Origin: Vreelandella sp042466685
Lineage (GTDB): Bacteria; Pseudomonadota; Gammaproteobacteria; Pseudomonadales; Halomonadaceae
NCBI RefSeq assembly: GCF_042466685.1
Contig: NZ_CP170448.1
Coordinates: 1,054,001 to 1,118,000, forward strand
Reading direction: 5' to 3'
DNA length: 64,000 nt
Part shown: positions 24,859 through 33,753 of the stretch, piece by piece
How the letters are laid out: each line of letters starts with the position of its first letter
Position numbering within the stretch: position 1 is the stretch's first letter
Notes under the pieces: generated by a model
Told to the model about the DNA's origin: nothing
What the model saw: only the letters and a program-made list of their open reading frames with translations
Databases searched by the model: none
Translations under genes and position numbers: made by a program

Positions 24859-27333
24859 ATGCCGCAACAACGCACTGCGTTACAACCATCGCCTACCGCC
24901 ACCCGTCCGTTTCCACGGCGTCGCCGCGCCCTCGCGCTGGCGGTACACCTCGCCGCCGCCGGTTTGTTAGCCACGCCGCTGTTGTCGCTGCCCGCCATGG
25001 CGCAAACCGCCCAGCAGCAAGCACGCCAGTACGATATCCCCGCTGGCCCGGTCAGCACGGTGCTCAATCGCTTCGCCGCTGAAGCGGGTGTTTATATCAG
25101 CGGCGCTGGTGAGCTAGGCGAGGGGCGCCAAAGCCCTGGGCTGCAGGGGCGGTATGGGGTAGACGAAGGGCTGGAACGGCTGCTGAATGGCACCCGCCTT
25201 AGGGCCGTACGGCAGGGGGATGGGAGCTATCGGCTGGTGGAGCGGCCTGGTGAGGTGGCCCTTTCTACGGTGCGTGTGGAAGCGGATTGGTTGGGGCGTT
25301 CTGCTGTGGGGCCCGATGATGGCTACCGTGCTCAACGCAGTCTGACAGCAACCAAGACAGATACTCCGATTTCAGAGACTCCACGCTCCATTTCGGTGGT
25401 AACGAGGAATCAGATAGAGGATCAGGGGGCGCAAACGCTGGAAGATATTCTGGAGTATATACCCGGTGTTAACAGGTATAGCTACCCTGGAGGCGAGTCT
25501 TTGGCCGGTGATATTTTCTACATCCGTGGCATGAACCAACGGGATTATGGCTACGGTACTTATCGTGATGGCCTGCGTGTTCAGCCCAATGCCTACTCCA
25601 CATCTGCCGAGCCTTATGGTCTGGAGAGGGTCGAAGTGCTCAAGGGGCCTTCAGCGATTCTATACGGTGAAAATGTGCCTGGCGGAATGGTCAACTTGGT
25701 CAGCAAACGGCCTACTTATGAACATCAGGGCGAGGTTAACCTTAGCTATGGTACTCATGATCGCAAGCAGTTCTCTCTTGATGTGGCGGGTGCTCTCAAC
25801 GAAGAGGGCAGTGTTCGTGGTCGGCTGGTGTCCTTGATACGAAATGCCGACACGCAAATCAATAGCATGTCAGATGACCGAGTCTACCTTGCTCCTTCGC
25901 TGGCCATCGACCTTAGCGATAGGGATACCCTGACCTTGCTAGGACAATATCAAAGGGATAGCACTCAAATGCAACTAGGGCTGCCAGCAGCGGGGACGCT
26001 ACTTGGCAATGCTGGCGGAAAATTGAGTACTGATGTCAATCTGGGGCGTACGGATTGGGACGCTTTTGATCGTGAATTCTGGACATTGGGTTATGAATAC
26101 GAGCACCGCTTTAATGCCAACTGGACGTTTCGTCAAAACGGGCGTTACACGCGATCTTTGGTAGATCGCCAGGAAACTTGGTTGCAATTCGTCGATGCAG
26201 GTTTCGGGACTAATATTGGCACCTATAATCTTGATCGGGCTAATGAATCTAGGGTTTATTCCATCGATAACCAGATGGTGGGTAACGTGACCACCGGGGC
26301 GCTCGAAAATACGTTGCTGTTTGGTGTTAGTTTTGACAAGACATCATTTGAACAGCAGCAGTATGCTGGTGATATAGCCAATGGCGAATTCGAGATTATT
26401 AATATTTTCGATCCGCTGTATAGCAGCGCGCCGCAAACCTCTAGGTTATCAGATGATGGCGATCTCAAGCAGGATTTGACTGGAACCTATGCTCAGTGGC
26501 AGGGCAAGGTGGGCGGTTTGATTGCACTGGTAGGTGGTCGTTATGACTGGTCAGATAGTGAATATGATGACTACACTGCAGCCAACGATGATACTCAGCG
26601 CTCCGACGAGGAATTCAGTTGGCAAGCCGGATTGATGTATCAGTTTGCCAACGGCTTCTCTCCCTACGTTAGTTACTCCACTACTTTCGTACCTGTACAG
26701 ATCCAAACGGCTGATGAATTCAAGCCTATCACTGGAGACCAGGTAGAGTTAGGGGTGAAGTATGAGCCTGAGGGTTGGAATACACAGGTGACGGTTGCTG
26801 CTTACGATATCAATAAGCAGGATGACATTAGCTATGATGCAAGCTCCGGTGAATACCGACAAGTTGGCGAGACGCAATCCCAGGGCTTGGAAGTTGAGGT
26901 CAAAAGCGATATTAACGAAAGCCTGAGTTTGACCGCTGCCTATAGTTACATTGACGCCAGGATCATCGATGATGCGGGCTCACGCTTAGAAGATGAGCAG
27001 ATTACTGGAATACCACGCCACCAAGCCTCTTTTTGGGCCAATTACACCTTTCGCCAAGGGGCGTTGAACGGCTTGCAAACGGGTCTTGGTGTCCGTTACT
27101 TGGGTAAATCCTACGCCTATCCGCCGGAGAGTCTAGATTATGGCACTCTCGAGGTAGGTAGCGAGACGCTAGTAGACGCGTCCATCGGTTATGATTTCGG
27201 CAATAATTGGAGCGCTAAGGTCAACGCCAAGAATCTATTTGATCGTGAGTATGTTGCCCGCTGTAACAACGGGGGACGTTGCTACTGGGGGGCCGATCGC
27301 ACGTTCCTGGGTACCGTGTCTTACAGCTGGTAA
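24859..27333 (+). CDS. TonB-dependent siderophore receptor/transducer with STN domain (system 1)
   Basis: An 824-residue FpvA-type receptor. After a long signal peptide (cleavage near LPAMAQ) comes an STN domain (ARQYDIPAGPVSTVLNRFAA, GLQGRYGVDEGLERLLNGT). A plug follows (ISVVTRNQIEDQGAQTLEDI, LERVEVLKGPSAILYGENVPGG), then the barrel ending FLGTVSYSW. The STN domain signals to FecR at 23740. Codon choice shifts from strongly G/C-ending before about 25.3 kb to more A/T-rich in the barrel, hinting at a recombined receptor. Confidence 0.93.
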   Translation: MPQQRTALQPSPTATRPFPRRRRALALAVHLAAAGLLATPLLSLPAMAQTAQQQARQYDIPAGPVSTVLNRFAAEAGVYISGAGELGEGRQSPGLQGRYGVDEGLERLLNGTRLRAVRQGDGSYRLVERPGEVALSTVRVEADWLGRSAVGPDDGYRAQRSLTATKTDTPISETPRSISVVTRNQIEDQGAQTLEDILEYIPGVNRYSYPGGESLAGDIFYIRGMNQRDYGYGTYRDGLRVQPNAYSTSAEPYGLERVEVLKGPSAILYGENVPGGMVNLVSKRPTYEHQGEVNLSYGTHDRKQFSLDVAGALNEEGSVRGRLVSLIRNADTQINSMSDDRVYLAPSLAIDLSDRDTLTLLGQYQRDSTQMQLGLPAAGTLLGNAGGKLSTDVNLGRTDWDAFDREFWTLGYEYEHRFNANWTFRQNGRYTRSLVDRQETWLQFVDAGFGTNIGTYNLDRANESRVYSIDNQMVGNVTTGALENTLLFGVSFDKTSFEQQQYAGDIANGEFEIINIFDPLYSSAPQTSRLSDDGDLKQDLTGTYAQWQGKVGGLIALVGGRYDWSDSEYDDYTAANDDTQRSDEEFSWQAGLMYQFANGFSPYVSYSTTFVPVQIQTADEFKPITGDQVELGVKYEPEGWNTQVTVAAYDINKQDDISYDASSGEYRQVGETQSQGLEVEVKSDINESLSLTAAYSYIDARIIDDAGSRLEDEQITGIPRHQASFWANYTFRQGALNGLQTGLGVRYLGKSYAYPPESLDYGTLEVGSETLVDASIGYDFGNNWSAKVNAKNLFDREYVARCNNGGRCYWGADRTFLGTVSYSW

Positions 27334-27364
27334 GGCATTGGCCCTGAAGCGTATCTTGAATATT

Positions 27365-27400
27365 TCGCACCGACATCCCACATGGCGGTGCGACATTTTT
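27365..27400 (+). terminator. Rho-independent terminator after receptor gene (system 1)
   Basis: TCGCACCG pairs with CGGTGCGA (8 bp, 13-nt loop), followed by CATTTTTAT, 32 bp past the receptor stop. The following fhuD-like gene therefore probably has its own promoter in the remaining spacer of nearly 200 bp, where no other feature was seen. Confidence 0.7.
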
Positions 27401-27592
27401 ATCCTTGCTTCTATAAGACCTTGTTGTCCAGCGAACCTAACATTGCCCATGCATATTCCCGTGAGTAAGAACGGAATGGTCTATTGGGCAAAGAGTTTCT
27501 AAAGCAGCCCAAGAACCTTATATGGCAAGTTGGTTGATCCTCAACTACTAAGTGGAAACGCTATATTCTACTCCGTAAAGGCAGGCATAATA

Positions 27593-28534
27593 GTGAAGTG
27601 TCACAGATGCACTCTTAATCGTTCAATATGTCTTAGCAGTATCCCCTTATTTTTAATTCTATTGGTTGGGTTGCAGACTAGTGCTGCTTCGATGGCAAGT
27701 AACGATATCAATGAATCATCATTGGCAACATTTGATTTCGCAATCGCCGAGACGCTCAATGCGATAGGCCATCCGCCTATGTTTCTAGCGGGTCTAAAAG
27801 GGTACGAAACCTACTCACGTCAAGATAATATCATCCTTAACACGACAAATCTTGGCTCCCGTTTTCTTCCCAACTATGAACTTCTTGCACATCATCCCCC
27901 AGAGCATATTCTAATTTCTCCACCCGCCCATGTCAGCTTAATACCAAGACTCAGAGAGATTGCTGATGTTAAAGAATATACGCTTTATAATTTTTCTAAT
28001 GATGTTAATGCTGAGCAGAACCATTGGGAAGTGGTTGAGGAATTGACTCGTGAACTTGGTTCTCTTGTCAATGATTCTGTTGCTGCAGAGCAGTATGTGG
28101 AGAGAACCAACAGCTTTTTTGATGATTTAAAAAATCAGCTTAACAGCATAGACGTTCCCCTATTAATAGTGCGCTTAGTGGATGAGCGCCATGCTCGTAT
28201 TTATGGTAAGGGAGGCGTTGAAGGTATGGTGCTAAATCGCCTTGGCCTTCAGAATGCATGGCAAAGAGATTTAGGCCAATGGGGGTCGATTACCGTCAGC
28301 GCAGTAGCCCTTTCTAATATCAAGGCTCAAATAATATTTCTTGAAAGCCCCTACGATCCACCTGGAGGGCAGAGACAACTCCTCTATGATGGTCAGTGGA
28401 GACACTTGCCAACCGTGAAAGAGGGCAACTATACAATTGTCCCTATCAACTACTGGTCTTGGGGAGGTTTCCCCTCCGCCCTTCGCTTCGCCGAATCCCT
28501 CGTTGAGGCATTAGAGGAGCCAACTATGCCCTAA
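27593..28534 (+). CDS. FhuD-type ferric-siderophore binding protein (system 1)
   Basis: About 313 residues, homologous to the binding proteins at 2628 and 32844. Shared segments include TFDFAIAETL, LLIVRLVDERHARIYG, LQNAWQRDLGQWG and IIFLESPYD. The frame opens at a TTG at 27530, but the GTG at 27593 follows AAGGCAGG at good spacing. It gives a proper signal peptide (basic start, hydrophobic core SIPLFLILLVGLQ), so that start is preferred. No lipobox cysteine is seen. It presumably feeds the ligand of the system 1 receptor to FhuB. Confidence 0.83.
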   Translation: MKCHRCTLNRSICLSSIPLFLILLVGLQTSAASMASNDINESSLATFDFAIAETLNAIGHPPMFLAGLKGYETYSRQDNIILNTTNLGSRFLPNYELLAHHPPEHILISPPAHVSLIPRLREIADVKEYTLYNFSNDVNAEQNHWEVVEELTRELGSLVNDSVAAEQYVERTNSFFDDLKNQLNSIDVPLLIVRLVDERHARIYGKGGVEGMVLNRLGLQNAWQRDLGQWGSITVSAVALSNIKAQIIFLESPYDPPGGQRQLLYDGQWRHLPTVKEGNYTIVPINYWSWGGFPSALRFAESLVEALEEPTMP

Positions 28535-28561
28535 CACTGATCTGATCACCGCTATATCATT

Positions 28562-28580
28562 TGTAATGATAAGTATTATC
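28562..28580. promoter_or_regulatory. Fur box upstream of the second fecI
   Basis: TGTAATGATAAGTATTATC matches the Fur consensus at 15 of 19 positions, the best site in the window. It lies about 70 bp before the chosen fecI start. Confidence 0.7.
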
Positions 28581-28648
28581 ACTTATTGTTTGCGTCTGGT
28601 TTTGCCCTTTTTTGGGCAGTTGGCACAGGCACTCAATGGCAACGGGCG

Positions 28649-29173
28649 ATGGTATCGATAAAGCAACAGGGCAGAAGCGAGGTTCCTTTCGACGCCCTCT
28701 ATCACAATCATCATAGCTGGCTGCGGCGCTGGTTGAGCGCCAAGCTGGGTTGTTCCCATACCGCTGCCGATCTCGCGCACGATACCTACCTACGCATACT
28801 GGCGCGGGGCACTACGCCAGCGCCGGAACAGTCACGCCGTTTCTTGACCAAAATCGCCAAAGGGCTGGTCGTCGACCATTACCGCCGTCGGCGAATCGAA
28901 ACTGCCTATTTGGAAACTCTCAGCCTGCTTCCAGAGACACACGCGCCTTCTCCCGAGGAGCAAGCACTCACTATCGAAGCGCTGTTAGAGATCGATACGC
29001 TGCTCCATGAGCTTCCCGACAAGCCTCGCCGAGCTTTTCTTATGTGTCGCCTGGACGGCCAGAGTTATCAAGAGATCGCCGAGGCGCTGAATGTCTCGGC
29101 CTCTTCGGTAGAGAAATATATCGCCCGGGCGCTGCTGGCTTGCCACCGCGCGATAAGCGAATCTCAACCTTAA
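28649..29173 (+). CDS. FecI-type ECF sigma factor (system 2)
   Basis: A 174-residue ECF sigma factor homologous to the one at 23185. Region 2 contains LYHNHHSWLRRWLSAKLGC and FLTKIAKGLVVDHYRRRR; region 4 contains ELPDKPRRAFLMCRLDGQSY and EIAEALNVSASSVEKYIARA. The ATG at 28649 is chosen because upstream in-frame codons run into the Fur box and are hydrophobic non-sigma sequence. It should control the receptor at 30266. Confidence 0.87.
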   Translation: MVSIKQQGRSEVPFDALYHNHHSWLRRWLSAKLGCSHTAADLAHDTYLRILARGTTPAPEQSRRFLTKIAKGLVVDHYRRRRIETAYLETLSLLPETHAPSPEEQALTIEALLEIDTLLHELPDKPRRAFLMCRLDGQSYQEIAEALNVSASSVEKYIARALLACHRAISESQP

Positions 29174-29182
29174 GTGAATGCC

Positions 29183-30172
29183 ATGAGCCGCACGTCCACC
29201 GACGCCTCCCATGAGACCATCGATCCTGCCGTGCTAGAGCAGGCCAGCCTGTGGATGGCGCGCTTATGGAGCGACGACATTAGCGAGGCCCAGCGCGAAG
29301 CCTGCCTGGCCTGGCGACAAGCATCGCCGGAACATGAGCGCGCCTGGCAGCAGTTGCAGGCGATTGACGGCCGGTTGGCTGCGCTACCGCGTCACGCTGC
29401 TCGTAGCGAGCTGTTTTCGTCTTCCCAAGCGGTCTCCCGGCGTGGCTTGCTGCAGTGGGGCGGCTTGGCCGTGCTGCTAGGCGGGCTGGGGTTTGGGCTA
29501 CCGCGTACGCCCCAGTGGCAGCGCCAGTTCGCCGACTACGCCACCGGTATTGGCGAGAGTCACGAAGTGACGCTGAGCGATGGCACTCATCTGGTCTTGG
29601 ATACCGATACTGCTATCGACATAAGATTTGATGATCACCAGCGGCGGCTCCACCTGCTACGTGGCGGAGTGCTGATTACCACGGCAAAAACACCGGACGC
29701 CCGGGCATTCAGTGTTATGACGAAGGAAGGACTTTCCTATCCTCTGGGAACCCGCTTCAGCGTGCAGCAGCATACTGACAGCACCCAAGTGGCCGTTTAC
29801 GAAGGCCGGGTGGCCCTGGAGCAGCGTGGAGGCACCGAACAGATAACGCTGGATGCTGGCCAGCAGGCTGACATGAGCGCCGATGGGGTATCGTCACCGG
29901 TGCCCTTGGAACCTGCTGGAGAGGCCCGCTTTCAGGGGCGGCTGGTGGCCGAAGGCATGCGAGTTAGTGAGGTGGTCGAGATATTGGCCCGCTATCGCCA
30001 TGGCGTGGTGCGCTGCGCACCAGAGGTAGCTGACCGGCGGGTGAGCGGCGTGTTCTCGCTGCAATATACCGATCGCGCCCTGGCCAGCCTTGCCGATGCG
30101 CTGTCTTTAAAAGTGGTCTACCGAACGCCATTTTGGGTCACGGTCATGCCGCGCAGCGATGGCGAAAGCTAA
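29183..30172 (+). CDS. FecR-type anti-sigma / signal transducer (system 2)
   Basis: A 329-residue FecR homologue: N-terminal sigma-binding region (ASLWMARLWSDDISEAQREA, AWQQLQAID), one membrane helix near residue 100, and a periplasmic domain (ESHEVTLSDGTHLVLDTDTA, YPLGTRFSVQQ). The membrane helix is preceded by SRRGLLQ, which resembles a twin-arginine motif as in some FecR proteins. A GTG at 29174 is an alternative start. It lies between its sigma gene and its receptor gene. Confidence 0.88.
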   Translation: MSRTSTDASHETIDPAVLEQASLWMARLWSDDISEAQREACLAWRQASPEHERAWQQLQAIDGRLAALPRHAARSELFSSSQAVSRRGLLQWGGLAVLLGGLGFGLPRTPQWQRQFADYATGIGESHEVTLSDGTHLVLDTDTAIDIRFDDHQRRLHLLRGGVLITTAKTPDARAFSVMTKEGLSYPLGTRFSVQQHTDSTQVAVYEGRVALEQRGGTEQITLDAGQQADMSADGVSSPVPLEPAGEARFQGRLVAEGMRVSEVVEILARYRHGVVRCAPEVADRRVSGVFSLQYTDRALASLADALSLKVVYRTPFWVTVMPRSDGES

Positions 30173-30265
30173 GAAAAAAAATTTCAGAAAACATTGAGGG
30201 ATTCTCGTTCTCGTTCGGAGTAGGAGATGTAGACATAAAAAATGCATCACTCAACGGGGATCTTC

Positions 30266-32734
30266 ATGACGACGCAGCAAGCGCACTCACGCTTTATCCG
30301 AACACCTTTGGCCCGCGCCATTCAATACAGTCTACTCGCCAGCTGTTTGGCTGGCCTGCCCGCAACGGCGATTGCTCAGCAAGCCGCAGGGCAGAGTGCC
30401 GCGGCTCAGCAACGCTATTCCATTGAAGCAGGACAGCTCGATACGGCTTTAAATCGTTTCGCGGTCAGCGCAGGCATCGAGATTGCCTTCGATGCCACTT
30501 TGACCGCTGGCAAGCAGACCGCCGGGCTGCAGGGCAGCTATGGAGTAGACGAAGGTTTGGAGCGCTTGTTGGCAGGCACCGGCCTTGCGGCCGTGCGCAG
30601 TGCTGAGGGTAGCTATCGGCTGGAGATCCTGAATGAGCGTGCTGCTCAGAACTTAGAAACCGTTTCGGTCTACGGCACCCTACCTGCCCGCTATGAAGGC
30701 CGTTACGCTGACTCCTCGCTGCGTATTCCCAAAGATATTATTGATGTTCCTCGATCCATCGACGTCATTCCTGAGCAGTTCTTGCTTGATCAGCAGGCTC
30801 GAGAAATGGCCGATGCCTTTCGCCTATCACCCAATGTGGTTGTGGCTGATGGCTATGGTGGCACCCGGGAACACTCATTGATTCGTGGCTTCAACCGCAA
30901 CGATAACTTTTATCGTAATGGCGTTCCTTTTAGCCATGAAAGCCGTATTGATCCAGCCACTATTGATAATGTTCAGCTCATCAAAGGGCCCGTGGCCGAT
31001 ATCGGCCGGATGTCGCCAGGTGGCATCGTTAATATAGAAACCAAGCAACCACAGTTTCAACGCGAACATTCCATTTCGACAACCTTCGATGAGCATGGGC
31101 AACGACGTGGAACCCTCGACCTCACGGGCCCCGTCGGTGAGAGCCAAAACTTGGCCTATCGGATCACGGGCTCGCTTGAGGACAGCGAGACATTTCGTGA
31201 TACCAACGTTGATCGGCAGTTTTTATCTTCTGCGTTACTCTGGCAAGGTGATTCCGGTGCAAGCGTAGGCTTCAATCATGAGTATTCTAAAGATCGCCGA
31301 GAAATAGATAGAGGATTAATTACGGTACCAGTGGGGGATTTGCGACGCCGACTAGCGGATGTTCCTTTTGATACTCGCTTCGATGGAAATATTCCCAATG
31401 AGCGCAACAGTGAATATCACCTGGCTGAGCTTGACGTTGTCATTCCGTTGGCAGATTCAGCCTGGGAAATCGACAACAAGCTCTTTTACTCAAGAGAAAC
31501 GGGAGAAGACCTTCGTGCCGAAGTCATTTCTGTTGGAGCCGATGTTAGCAGCGAGCTTGCTGGAGATACACTAATCCGGCGTGTTGGTGCCAACCAAGAC
31601 CGCATGCGTATATATAAATTTGCTCGCTCCCAGCTCATCGGTGAAATCGATACGGCTATACCAATACGTGTAGCAACGGGCGTGGAATATCGAGAGTTCA
31701 GCCATGAGTGGCGTTACTTAAGCGGTAATCCTCAGATTGGGGGCACTGTATCATCGCCGGACTCTTTCACTCTTATTAATGACCTTGACTCTCCCAGCAG
31801 CGAACAATCTTACGATGTTAGCCAAAAATCGCATGGCGTGTTCTCGGCTACCGAGTTCTCGCTAACGGATTCAGTGACGCTTGACATTGGGCTTAGATAT
31901 GAAATATCGGAGAGCAGCTACCATAACGATAACTATTTGACAGGTTCAACAAGCGATATCGATTCAGGTAGTAGCAGTAAGCTTACGAAGGGGCTCGGAT
32001 TAGTCTGGGAGACCATGCCGGGCCTGAATCTATACTTCAGCTATGCAGACACCTTCGAGCCTCAAAATATATATGTAGGAAATCAAGAAGTTTTCGAACA
32101 GGATCCTAGAGAAGGTCGACAGGTCGAAGCAGGCGTGAAGTGGAGTTCTGCCGATAACCGCTACTTTATTACCGGCGCGGTTTTTGATCTTGAAGAAGAT
32201 AACGTGGTCGAAACCATCAACGGAGAGCCAGTGCCTACTGGTGGCATCACCTCTAGAGGCGTAGAGGTCTCTATCGCCGCTAACCCTGTCGATGGCTTCA
32301 ACTTGCGTGGCGCTATTGGGTTGCTTGATGCTGAGATAGTTAGCGATAACGAAGCAACGAACGGCAATCAACCGCGTAACGTACCTGACACGACTGCCAG
32401 CCTTTGGGCAAGCTACGAATTCCAGAACCCTGAAAGCGCTCTTCGGGGGCTAGGTATCGGCAGTGGCATTACCTATGCTAGCAACCGCTATGGTGATAAT
32501 GGCCACGTTAATAATCTTGGCGAGACTCTTCATGGCTTTGAACTTGGTGACTATACCGTTGTTGATGCCGGCCTCTGGTACTACCTCCCTGTCGGTAACG
32601 GCAATCGCCTACGTTTTGACTTGGGCATCAAGAACGTTACCGATGAAGAGTATATTGTTGCCTCAGGCGGCAATACCCGGATAAGCGTGGGTGACCCGAG
32701 AACACTCTATAGCGGTGTCCGCTTCGAGTTCTGA
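30266..32734 (+). CDS. TonB-dependent siderophore receptor/transducer with STN domain (system 2)
   Basis: An 822-residue FpvA-type receptor. The signal peptide ends near ATAIAQQ; an STN domain follows (QRYSIEAGQLDTALNRFAVS, GLQGSYGVDEGLERLLAGT). The plug contains VPRSIDVIPEQFLLDQ and VQLIKGPVADIGRMSPGG, and the barrel ends TLYSGVRFEF. The ATG at 30266 has GGGGAT before it and is preferred over the in-frame ATG at 30242. Its STN domain is clearly related to that of the system 1 receptor, while plug and barrel differ, so the two should see different ligands. Confidence 0.92.
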   Translation: MTTQQAHSRFIRTPLARAIQYSLLASCLAGLPATAIAQQAAGQSAAAQQRYSIEAGQLDTALNRFAVSAGIEIAFDATLTAGKQTAGLQGSYGVDEGLERLLAGTGLAAVRSAEGSYRLEILNERAAQNLETVSVYGTLPARYEGRYADSSLRIPKDIIDVPRSIDVIPEQFLLDQQAREMADAFRLSPNVVVADGYGGTREHSLIRGFNRNDNFYRNGVPFSHESRIDPATIDNVQLIKGPVADIGRMSPGGIVNIETKQPQFQREHSISTTFDEHGQRRGTLDLTGPVGESQNLAYRITGSLEDSETFRDTNVDRQFLSSALLWQGDSGASVGFNHEYSKDRREIDRGLITVPVGDLRRRLADVPFDTRFDGNIPNERNSEYHLAELDVVIPLADSAWEIDNKLFYSRETGEDLRAEVISVGADVSSELAGDTLIRRVGANQDRMRIYKFARSQLIGEIDTAIPIRVATGVEYREFSHEWRYLSGNPQIGGTVSSPDSFTLINDLDSPSSEQSYDVSQKSHGVFSATEFSLTDSVTLDIGLRYEISESSYHNDNYLTGSTSDIDSGSSSKLTKGLGLVWETMPGLNLYFSYADTFEPQNIYVGNQEVFEQDPREGRQVEAGVKWSSADNRYFITGAVFDLEEDNVVETINGEPVPTGGITSRGVEVSIAANPVDGFNLRGAIGLLDAEIVSDNEATNGNQPRNVPDTTASLWASYEFQNPESALRGLGIGSGITYASNRYGDNGHVNNLGETLHGFELGDYTVVDAGLWYYLPVGNGNRLRFDLGIKNVTDEEYIVASGGNTRISVGDPRTLYSGVRFEF

Positions 32735-32778
32735 TTGAACTTGCTATGTTCAAAACATCAGCCTCAAAAAAAGAGGAA

Positions 32779-32794
32779 GGGGGCAGCAGCCCCC
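32779..32794 (+). terminator. Short GC hairpin after the system 2 receptor
   Basis: GGGGGC and GCCCCC form a 6-bp stem with the tetraloop AGCA, 45 bp past the receptor stop. No T-run follows, so it may attenuate rather than fully stop transcription into the fhuD-like gene. Confidence 0.4.
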
Positions 32795-32843
32795 GTTCTT
32801 GGAATTATCAATACTCGTTCTTAGTCGATCATAAGAGAATATC

Positions 32844-33746
32844 ATGCCGGGTTTCACGATCATCCTTAGGCGTTTATTTAATAGCGCAGTGACAATTGTC
32901 GTCATTGCGATTTTAACGCTGCCTACTATAAGCCTAGCGTCTTCTAATAGTTCAGCCATTGCCGCTCTCGATATCCGTATCGTCGAAACAATGGTAGCGA
33001 TGGATATAATACCTACGTCGCTGACGGATCCTAAGGCCCAATACTTCTCTACCACTAGGTTGATGGAGTCTACTAACCTTGGCATAGGCTTCCAGCCTAA
33101 CTTGGAACTTCTAAGTCAAGTTTCGCCACAGCAGATTTTGGTTTCGCCGAATTTAGCTCAAATTTCTGCTCGGTTATCTGGTATTTCTTCAGTGAAGAGC
33201 CTAACGCCTTATGACATTGAAACAAGAGCAGACCCATGGCACCAGCTGACCTCTTTCACTCGGGAACTTGGCAAATACATCGATGATGAGAGGTCTGCGG
33301 AACGCTTAATACGCGAAACTGAACAGCATCTCTATGCATTGCGGGATAGTATCCCAGATAACCAGCCGCCCCTTTTAATCATTCGCTTAATGGATAACCG
33401 TCATGCTCGTGTTTTTGGTAACAGCAGCATGTTTCAAAGTGCCTTGGAGCAGTTGGAGCTAACCAATGCCTGGCAAGGGGAAAGCAACCACTGGGGGGTT
33501 ACGACTGTCAGCATTGACGCATTGATCGACATTGATGCCCGCTTGGTGATATTGGAAAGCCCCTACGCTAACAGCCCCGTTCATGAGCAATTCTCCACAC
33601 AAGGTACTTGGCAACATATGCGCAGCTTGCGGCGCGGGGATGAGATCTATTTGCCCGCGACGTTTCATCATTTCGGTGTTCTTCCTTCTGCCTTAAGCTT
33701 TGCTGTTCTCCTGGTCGAGGCCCTCGACGTGCGCAGTGAGCATTGA
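32844..33746 (+). CDS. FhuD-type ferric-siderophore binding protein (system 2)
   Basis: A 300-residue homologue of the other two binding proteins. It has a signal peptide (VVIAILTLPTISLAS), then AALDIRIVETM, LGIGFQPNLELLSQVSPQQI, LLIIRLMDNRHARVFG, LTNAWQGESNHWG and VILESPY. It follows the system 2 receptor by about 110 bp and abuts a FhuF-like gene. Receptor, binding protein and reductase together form a dedicated uptake set, lacking only permease and ATPase. Confidence 0.84.
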   Translation: MPGFTIILRRLFNSAVTIVVIAILTLPTISLASSNSSAIAALDIRIVETMVAMDIIPTSLTDPKAQYFSTTRLMESTNLGIGFQPNLELLSQVSPQQILVSPNLAQISARLSGISSVKSLTPYDIETRADPWHQLTSFTRELGKYIDDERSAERLIRETEQHLYALRDSIPDNQPPLLIIRLMDNRHARVFGNSSMFQSALEQLELTNAWQGESNHWGVTTVSIDALIDIDARLVILESPYANSPVHEQFSTQGTWQHMRSLRRGDEIYLPATFHHFGVLPSALSFAVLLVEALDVRSEH

Positions 33747-33753
33747 TGACAAT

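Noticed and set aside
27530..27592. TTG-initiated N-terminal extension of the fhuD-like gene
   Set aside because: TTG lacks a Shine-Dalgarno and would bury the signal peptide; the GTG at 27593 has AAGGCAGG upstream.
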